Assembly (NCBI GenBank): GCA_028284155.1
Contig: JANQSF010000034.1
Location: 1 to 64,000, forward strand
DNA length: 64,000 nucleotides
Origin: Phycisphaeraceae bacterium
GTDB taxonomy: Bacteria; Planctomycetota; Phycisphaerae; Phycisphaerales; Phycisphaeraceae
Reading direction: 5' to 3'
In this document: positions 59,387-64,000 of the stretch, piece by piece
Numbering within the stretch: position 1 is the first letter of the stretch
Layout of the letters: every line of letters begins with the position of its first letter
Made by a program: the position numbers and the translations under genes
Notes under the pieces: generated by a model
Database searches by the model: none
What the model saw: only the letters and a program-made list of their open reading frames with translations
Told to the model about the DNA's origin: nothing

Positions 59387-60736
59387 ATGTTTCGAACAGC
59401 GCTCATTCCACTGTTCTTCTTGTCGTTCTCGGCGCATGCGGCTGACGACGCGGTCAGTTTCAAGCGCGACGTCGCGCCGATCCTTGCGCAGCACTGCGTC
59501 GCCTGCCACAACGCGAAGAAAGCCAAGGGCAAGTACCGGGTCGACACGTTTGACCTGCTGATCGCGGCCGATCGACCTGCGGACAAGCGCGACATCGTCG
59601 TGCCGGGTCAGCCCGACAAGAGCGTGTTGCTTGAGCTACTCATCGAGCCGGACGCCGAGTTTCGCATGCCGCAGGACGCGGACGCTTTACCGGCGAAGCA
59701 GGTCTCTCTAATCAAACGTTGGATCGAACAGGGCGCGACGTTTGATGGGTCGGATCGCAAGGCCGATCTGTCGACGTTACTGCGAGACCGTCAGCATCCG
59801 AAGCCGCCGTCGGCCTACCCGCGTGCGCTTCCGATTTCGGCCGTGTCGTTCAGCGCCGACGGTAAGTCGTTGTACGCGGGCGGGTATCACGAAGTGACGG
59901 TGTGGGACATCGCTTCAGGCAAGCTGAAGAAGCGGTTTCAGTCGATCGCGCAACGCACGTATGCGCTGCGGCTCAGCGCGGACGGCAAGTCGTTGGCCGT
60001 CGTGGGCGGCGACCCGGGCGTGTGGGGCGAGGTCCGGTTGATCGACGTGGCGTCGGACAATCTCGTGCGTGTGTTGCACACCAGCGGGAACGTCGCGCTC
60101 GACGCGGCGTTCGACCCTTCCGGCAAACGGTTGGCTGTGGCCGGCGCGGATGCGCAGGTCGTGGTATACGACGTGGCGACGGGTAAGCGGTTGCACGTGT
60201 TGACCGGCCACACCGACTGGGTGACGTCGCTGGCGTGGGACAAGGATGGCAAACGTATCGCCACGTCGAGCCGGGACAAGACGGCGAAGGTTTTTGACGT
60301 GGCGACAGGCAATGTGTTGGCGACTTACACGGGGCACGGCCGACGGGTGGTTGGTGTGGCGTTCAAGCCGGACGGGAACGCCGTCTGGTCGGCCGACGGG
60401 CGATCGCTGCACGTTTGGAACATTCACGACGAGAAGAAACAGGCTGAGATCGGCGGGATCGATGGCGGCGTGAAGCGGATCGACGCGGTCGGCGACACGC
60501 TGCTCGTGGCGGGTGGTGACGGGAAGGTTCGGCGGTACAACATCAACGACCGCAAACTCGGAAGGACGTTCGAGGGGCACAGCGAGTGGGCGCAGAGCGT
60601 GGCGGTGAGCACGCGGGGTGACCTGCTGGCGGCGGGTGGGTTTGACGGGCGGGTGGTGGTATGGCGGGTCGAGGGCGGGGAGATGGTCGGGTCGTGGGTG
60701 GCGGCGCCGGGGTTGCGGGGGACACCCACGGATTGA
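59387..60736 (+). CDS. PSCyt1 cytochrome c-WD40 protein
   Basis: This 449-residue protein has a signal peptide (RTALIPLFFLSFSAHAA), then a planctomycete-type haem domain with CVACH near residue 37 and a MPQD segment (possible Met ligand). WD40 repeats follow (about 140-440): SADGKSLYAGGYHEVTVWDI, LTGHTDWVTSLAWDKDGKRI, TYTGHGRRVVGVAFKPDG and GHSEWAQSVAVSTRGD. These should form a propeller. Exported PSCyt1-WD40 proteins are characteristic of planctomycetes; a structural or electron-transfer role outside the membrane is likely. It is the last gene of the rightward locus and ends 20 bases from a convergent gene. Confidence 0.88.
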   Translation: MFRTALIPLFFLSFSAHAADDAVSFKRDVAPILAQHCVACHNAKKAKGKYRVDTFDLLIAADRPADKRDIVVPGQPDKSVLLELLIEPDAEFRMPQDADALPAKQVSLIKRWIEQGATFDGSDRKADLSTLLRDRQHPKPPSAYPRALPISAVSFSADGKSLYAGGYHEVTVWDIASGKLKKRFQSIAQRTYALRLSADGKSLAVVGGDPGVWGEVRLIDVASDNLVRVLHTSGNVALDAAFDPSGKRLAVAGADAQVVVYDVATGKRLHVLTGHTDWVTSLAWDKDGKRIATSSRDKTAKVFDVATGNVLATYTGHGRRVVGVAFKPDGNAVWSADGRSLHVWNIHDEKKQAEIGGIDGGVKRIDAVGDTLLVAGGDGKVRRYNINDRKLGRTFEGHSEWAQSVAVSTRGDLLAAGGFDGRVVVWRVEGGEMVGSWVAAPGLRGTPTD

Positions 60737-60756
60737 ATCCGTGGGCTTCTGTGCGG

Positions 60757-61266
60757 TCAGGTTTGTTTCCCGCACCATTTGAATAGACCCTGCCATTCGG
60801 CGCGTTGCTTTTCGATGAGTGCGTCGGGCGGGTTATCCATGTCGGCGGCGGCGACCTCGTCGATGAACGCGTGACCGTCATAGCCGCCCCCGGAATAGCC
60901 GCCCCCGGATGCGGCCGTGTCGATCGAGTCGAACGCCGGGTGCGCGCCAACCTTCCGAAACCAGTAGTGGCTGTTACCGAAGTCGCCTTCGCGGCGGTGC
61001 ATGATGCCGTGCCAGAACGAGCCGGTGGCGTCGGAGATCGATTGGCTGATCGTGTGGCTGCGGTCCAGCTCGTCGAGGTAGAGCCAGAGGCCGGCCGCGA
61101 GTTTCGGGTGCGACGCGATCGGCTCTTCGTAGCAGATGCGCTCGACCATCGCGATCAACTCGGCGGACGCGCCGTGATCCACGACGAGTTGCGACATCGC
61201 GTCTTCGATCGGCAGCGCGGCGAACAGGGGTTGGACGGCTTGTTGGATGGGTTGGGGGAGGGTCAT
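60757..61266 (-). CDS. conserved hypothetical protein
   Basis: This 169-residue soluble protein contains TGSFWHGIMHRREGDFGNSHYWFRKVG near residues 85-112, a His/Arg/Glu-rich signature I have seen in uncharacterised PVC-superphylum proteins. It is preceded by LYLDELDRSHTISQSI. Its helical fold and the conserved His and Glu hint at a metal or nucleotide site, but I cannot name a family. It runs leftward, downstream of the STAS gene by 132 bases. Confidence 0.65.
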   Translation of the reverse strand: MTLPQPIQQAVQPLFAALPIEDAMSQLVVDHGASAELIAMVERICYEEPIASHPKLAAGLWLYLDELDRSHTISQSISDATGSFWHGIMHRREGDFGNSHYWFRKVGAHPAFDSIDTAASGGGYSGGGYDGHAFIDEVAAADMDNPPDALIEKQRAEWQGLFKWCGKQT

Positions 61267-61398
61267 TGTGGATTGAATGTGAGTTGGTCGTCGGTGTCCC
61301 GCGGACGGCCTCCGAGCAGGGTGCGGGCTTCAGGGGTTGCGGGAATTGGCGCGGTGGAGGTTGAGTGTGCGAATTGATCGTGTTCAATTTGATACGGG

Positions 61399-61758
61399 CT
61401 ATTCGCCGCCGAACTTTTTCAGCGCGTCCTGTGTCGTGTCGTAGATCTTGAGCACCTTGTCGAGCTTGGTCAGTTGAAAGACTTCGAGGATGCGCGGGTC
61501 GATGTTGGCCAGGCGGAGTTCGCCCTTGAGCGACTGGACTTTCTTGTTGACGCTCATGAGCATGCCGAGCACGGACGACGAGACGCTGCGCACGCCCTGA
61601 AAGCTGAGGACGAACTTCGGCCAACCGGCCGTTTCAGCCAGGTCCATCAGCTCGGACTCGACGCGGTCGATGTTGCGTTGTTCGAGGATCGCGCGATCGG
61701 TGAAGTCGATGACGTACACGTCGTTCATCCGGTGGATCATCAAAGTGGATTCAGCCAT
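61399..61758 (-). CDS. STAS-domain anti-sigma factor antagonist-like protein
   Basis: This 119-residue protein is a single STAS domain: a strand-rich start (DVYVIDFTDRAILEQRNI), then KFVLSFQGVRSVSSSVLGMLMSVNKKVQ, where SSS (about residues 57-60) marks the usual phosphorylation site (D-S-S in SpoIIAA, here S-S-S), and LRLANIDPRILEVFQLTKL at the end. Such proteins bind anti-sigma kinases or act in stressosome-type signalling. No kinase, phosphatase or sigma gene is beside it in the window. It lies upstream of the hypothetical gene at 60.8 kb. Confidence 0.88.
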   Translation of the reverse strand: MAESTLMIHRMNDVYVIDFTDRAILEQRNIDRVESELMDLAETAGWPKFVLSFQGVRSVSSSVLGMLMSVNKKVQSLKGELRLANIDPRILEVFQLTKLDKVLKIYDTTQDALKKFGGE

Positions 61759-62088
61759 ACGGTGTGCTCCTGCGTGTTGTCCGCGCGTTGGCCTGACCTG
61801 CGGACCACCCCCGACAGGCGGAACAACGCTTCTTGGGCGATGTGCAAGCGGCGCTCGACGTGAGATCGATCCACCCGGCGATCAGCCAACGGGTGTTATA
61901 CCACCGGCGTGGTTCAACCGCACGTCGTTTACGACGGTCCGTTGTCGGCTGAGGGTTGGGGGTTAACCCGCAACACGGGAGAAACCGGGCAAGGGTCAGC
62001 CAACACTTGCGTTGGACCGTCGGCCCGGCAGTGGTGCGGAGTGCACCGCGGGGTCGAACCGACATCCCCCTACACATGGGAGGTAAGC
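61759..62088. other. gene-free region with hairpins upstream of the Cys-rich gene
   Basis: The 330 bases between the divergent STAS and Cys-rich genes hold no credible gene. Hairpins CCCG-CAACA-CGGG (61967-61979), CCAAC-ACTTGC-GTTGG (62000-62015) and GGTGC-GGAGT-GCACC (62033-62047) lie in a row upstream of the Cys-rich gene's GGGAGG ribosome binding site and could form a structured leader. Confidence 0.4.
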
Positions 62089-62589
62089 ATGCTTCGAGGA
62101 CTCACGGTTTGGACGTTGGCGGCCGCGATGACGGTCGCCTTGGGCGCGTCGACGGCTTCGGCGCAGGACACTCGGCCTGACATCGCACCGAACGCGGAGG
62201 CGATCGCCGAGCGTTGCGCCAACCACATCGAGCGGACGGTCCGTCGGTGTGTGACGGCCAACGAGAAGACGACGGAACGCTGCGTCAAGGCGATCGAGAA
62301 GGCGTTGGAGGCGGGCAACGAAGACCGCGCCAAGCGGATCGCCCGGCTGTGCGCCCGGCTGATCAATCGCCGGTCGCACGCCTGCGCCAACCACGTGCGT
62401 CGCCACTGCCGACGCTGCGTGAACGTGCTGGAGCGGCTGGGGGCTGAGGAACTGGCAGAGCGGATCAAGGGCCTGTGCGAGGATGCCCTGGGCAAGATCC
62501 GCGAGTCGCGTGACGCTTCCCTGGCGGCCCTGCGCGAGGCGCTGGGCGGGAGCGACGACCCAGCGCTGTCGGCGTCCAACTCGCTGTGA
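62089..62589 (+). CDS. small secreted Cys-rich helical protein
   Basis: This 166-residue protein starts at the ATG at 62089, after GGGAGG. It has a signal peptide (LRGLTVWTLAAAMTVALGASTASA, cut before QD). The mature part is helical and has eight Cys and four His, spaced C-x10-C-x10-C then C-x10-C-x7-C-x2-C. A CANH(I/V) motif occurs twice (about residues 43 and 104), suggesting internal duplication. Cys and His facing inward in a helical bundle would suit metal or haem binding, or a disulphide-stabilised scaffold. I do not recognise the family. An intrinsic terminator lies ~180 bases downstream. Confidence 0.6.
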   Translation: MLRGLTVWTLAAAMTVALGASTASAQDTRPDIAPNAEAIAERCANHIERTVRRCVTANEKTTERCVKAIEKALEAGNEDRAKRIARLCARLINRRSHACANHVRRHCRRCVNVLERLGAEELAERIKGLCEDALGKIRESRDASLAALREALGGSDDPALSASNSL

Positions 62590-62600
62590 CGGACCCGATC

Positions 62601-62726
62601 GGCAACGCCGTGAACTGAAATGTTCTTGGGTGCCTGTGAATGGCGACGCCTTGCACGGAACAAGACGCTCGGGCCTGTGAAACGCTTCGCTCATTCACAG
62701 GCACCCATTCAGTTCACGACATTGCC
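62601..62726. repeat. long imperfect inverted repeat (family F, copy 2)
   Basis: Outer arms GGCAACGCCGTGAACTGAA (62601-62619) and its near-inverse (62708-62726) flank inner arms GGGTGCCTGTGAATG and CATTCACAGGCACCC. The inner right arm repeats the GTGAAACGCTTCGC sequence of the copy at 2148-2179. Confidence 0.8.
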
Positions 62727-62772
62727 CGGACGGGCTGAGTGACCAAGCCCAGCCCACCGATCCCCATACACA

Positions 62773-62810
62773 GGGCCGCCGGAGTTTTCCACAACCCGGC
62801 GGCCCTTTCT
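62773..62810 (+). terminator. intrinsic terminator after the Cys-rich gene
   Basis: A 10-bp perfect stem (GGGCCGCCGG 62773-62782 with CCGGCGGCCC 62796-62805) with a 13-base loop is followed by TTTCT. Confidence 0.65.
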
Positions 62811-62898
62811 AAGCGCAAATGATTAGTCTGAATGGTGTAAATTGCGGCCCAAAATCAAGATACAAGCGCGAATCCGACCCGATTGACTCTAAGCGCGC

Positions 62899-62926
62899 TT
62901 GTCAGGGAATTCCCGAACGTTAAAAT
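62899..62926 (+). promoter_or_regulatory. sigma-70 promoter with palindromic spacer
   Basis: TTGTCA (62899-62904), a 16-base spacer and TAAAAT (62921-62926), one mismatch in each hexamer. The spacer contains the perfect 10-bp palindrome GGGAATTCCC (62905-62914), a candidate operator. A further inverted pair, ACAAGCGCG / CGCGCTTGT (62862-62870 and 62894-62902), overlaps the -35. It lies upstream of no protein gene on this strand. Confidence 0.6.
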
Positions 62927-62932
62927 GGGCAA

Positions 62933-63027
62933 CCTGCATCCTCCCCGAATTCTCGGGGCACAACCCGCTCGACTCTTCACGTCCCGTTGGCAACCACGGA
63001 CCCCCCTGCCAACGGGCGTGTTTTTTT
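62933..63027 (+). ncRNA. candidate ~95-nt small RNA
   Basis: Bounded by the promoter at 62899-62926 and the intrinsic terminator at 62983-63027. A 5' hairpin CCCCGA-ATTC-TCGGGG (62943-62958) is followed by a mostly single-stranded middle and the terminator stem. Unpaired C-rich stretches (CATCCTCC at 62937-62944 and ACCCCCC in the terminator loop) could pair with Shine-Dalgarno regions. There is no downstream gene on this strand, so it is not a leader. Any function is inferred. Confidence 0.5.
62983..63027 (+). terminator. strong intrinsic terminator
   Basis: Perfect 10-bp stem CCCGTTGGCA / TGCCAACGGG (62983-62992 and 63007-63016), then CGTG and seven T. The T run is on the plus strand only, so it does not serve the leftward propeller gene ending at 63043. 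Confidence 0.8.
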
Positions 63028-63042
63028 ATCGGCCGTGACGGG

Positions 63043-64000
63043 TCACCGGCTGACCGACTTCGGCGTCCGCAGGTCGAGGCACTTGACTGTTGTCTGGTCG
63101 CGCATGATGAGGTAGCCGTCGGCGAACGCCATCGGCGCCCAAGCCTTCTTCTGTAGGGCGTCGAGCACCTTCGCTTTGGCCAACTCCTTGAATCCCTTCG
63201 GCGACGGCGCGACCAGATGCAGGTTGCCCAACTCGCCGTCCTGCACGAGCAGATGGTCACCTACTCGGATCACGTTACCACGACTGAGGAACGGCTCGTC
63301 GCCCGTCCGCCAAAGGATCTTGCCTGTGTCCGGGTTGATGCATGCCAACCCGCCGCGCAATCGGGCCGACCTGCGGAACTTGGAGTTCTCATTGATGTTC
63401 ACGTATAGGTGGCCCTTGTAATAGACGGCCGGGTGCAGTTGGCTGCCGTCCGGCTTGCCCTCGGTCATCGGACGCCAAAGCTCGTCGACCCTGTACCCGT
63501 CGCCCGATTGGCTCACGCGGATCATGACCGAGCCGTCGTCGTAACCGCCCGTCACGAAGATGCGGTTGCTCTTGCCGCCGTCGGTCGAGGGCAGCACGGT
63601 CGGCGCGGGAATCGCGAACTTGATCGAATAGCCGGTGTACTTCCAGATCGTCTTGCCCGTTTTCGGGTCAACGAACGTCACCTGGTGGTTGGTGATGTGC
63701 AGGATGCCCTCTCGGCCGGCGACGGTGCGCAGCGTGGGCGACGAGTAATAGTCGGACGCGTACGCGTCCTTGCCCGCTTCCTGCTTCATGTTCGGCTTCT
63801 CACTCTCCCACACGACCGCGCCCGACTTGTTGTTCAGCGCGACGAGCAACGGGGTGTCGTGGTGCGTGGGCGAGAGAATAACCGTGTCGCCGTAAACCAG
63901 CGGCGACTGCGCATGGCCCCACTTGAGGTTGTCGAACGTGTAACGCTTCGTCAGGTTCAGCTTCCAGACGGGCTTCTGCGTCTTGCGGTCGATGCAGTGC
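63043..64000 (-). CDS. PQQ-like beta-propeller protein, 5' end cut by window edge
   Basis: The frame is open from the stop at 63043 to the right window edge, so at least 319 residues are present and the start lies outside. It is a PQQ-type propeller: CIDRKTQKPVWKLNL near the edge, LNNKSGAVVWESEKPN, DPKTGKTIWKYTGYS, NPDTGKILWRTGDEP and the terminal KCLDLRTPKSVSR. It is similar in build to the propellers at 26.9 and 37.4 kb. Export cannot be judged because the N-terminus is missing. Confidence 0.85.
   Translation of the reverse strand, partial: HCIDRKTQKPVWKLNLTKRYTFDNLKWGHAQSPLVYGDTVILSPTHHDTPLLVALNNKSGAVVWESEKPNMKQEAGKDAYASDYYSSPTLRTVAGREGILHITNHQVTFVDPKTGKTIWKYTGYSIKFAIPAPTVLPSTDGGKSNRIFVTGGYDDGSVMIRVSQSGDGYRVDELWRPMTEGKPDGSQLHPAVYYKGHLYVNINENSKFRRSARLRGGLACINPDTGKILWRTGDEPFLSRGNVIRVGDHLLVQDGELGNLHLVAPSPKGFKELAKAKVLDALQKKAWAPMAFADGYLIMRDQTTVKCLDLRTPKSVSR

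Noticed and set aside
62925..63038. 37-codon ORF within the small RNA region
   Set aside because: No ribosome binding site, it runs into the terminator, and the ATG overlaps the -10 element.

Overview
The window looks like part of a chromosome from the Planctomycetota (high GC, PVC-type gene content). The evidence is the gene set. There are planctomycete-type cytochrome c domains fused to DUF1549/DUF1553 or to WD40 repeats, two DUF1501 (Tat-exported, sulfatase-like) proteins, two sulfatases, three PQQ-like beta-propeller proteins, a pseudopilin with an H-X9-DG tail, and a cytochrome b carrying c-type haem domains. The class within the phylum cannot be settled from this sequence. I see no IS transposase, phage gene, tRNA, rRNA or CRISPR array.

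Layout. 0.2-3.7 kb: nuoH, a zinc-ribbon membrane protein, then leftward genes for a lipoprotein, a DUF309 protein and rpsT. 4.3-11.7 kb: a rightward information-processing block of nusA, infB (TTG start), a ylxP-like gene, rbfA and an HhH-GPD-like gene, followed by hisG. 12.0-14.8 kb: four small genes of unknown function with less GC-rich, unusual composition; three copies of one ~74-bp inverted repeat separate them like cassettes. 15.3-26.4 kb: a TPR protein, gyrB, an SGNH hydrolase, aroE, a secreted endo/exonuclease/phosphatase-fold lipoprotein and a sulfatase with an alpha-helical C-terminal tail. 26.9-39.7 kb: mostly leftward genes, including an EF-hand-containing propeller, uvrB, a DUF1501/PSCyt1-DUF1549-DUF1553 pair, a 2-hydroxyacid dehydrogenase, another propeller and folP; a pseudopilin gene runs rightward at 28.4 kb. 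39.9-50.9 kb: a lipoprotein/helical protein pair, a DUF5060-type glycosidase, a five-haem cytochrome c, a second sulfatase, DUF2784, aroC and an MBL-fold hydrolase. 52.5-60.7 kb: a rightward respiratory locus with a Rieske protein, cytochrome b fused to three c-haem domains, a membrane-anchored sugar-dehydrogenase-like propeller, a dihaem cytochrome, a thioredoxin-fold protein and a PSCyt1-WD40 protein. 60.8-64.0 kb: a leftward hypothetical gene and STAS protein, a secreted Cys-rich protein, a candidate small RNA, and a propeller gene cut by the window edge.

How the genes fit together. NuoH and the Rieske/cytochrome b-c genes are respiratory-chain parts. The many exported haem proteins, propellers, sulfatases and the glycosidase suggest a heterotroph that degrades sulfated polysaccharides and does much redox chemistry in its periplasm. 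The nusA-infB-ylxP-rbfA order is the usual bacterial transcription/translation cluster, but no rimP precedes nusA.

The least explained features are: the repeat-separated gene array at 12-14.8 kb; a palindromic repeat apparently inserted in frame inside aroC; a promoter-hairpin-terminator unit at 62.9-63.03 kb that looks like a free-standing small RNA gene; and several families of paired-palindrome intergenic repeats, three of which share GTAGG...CCTAC ends.
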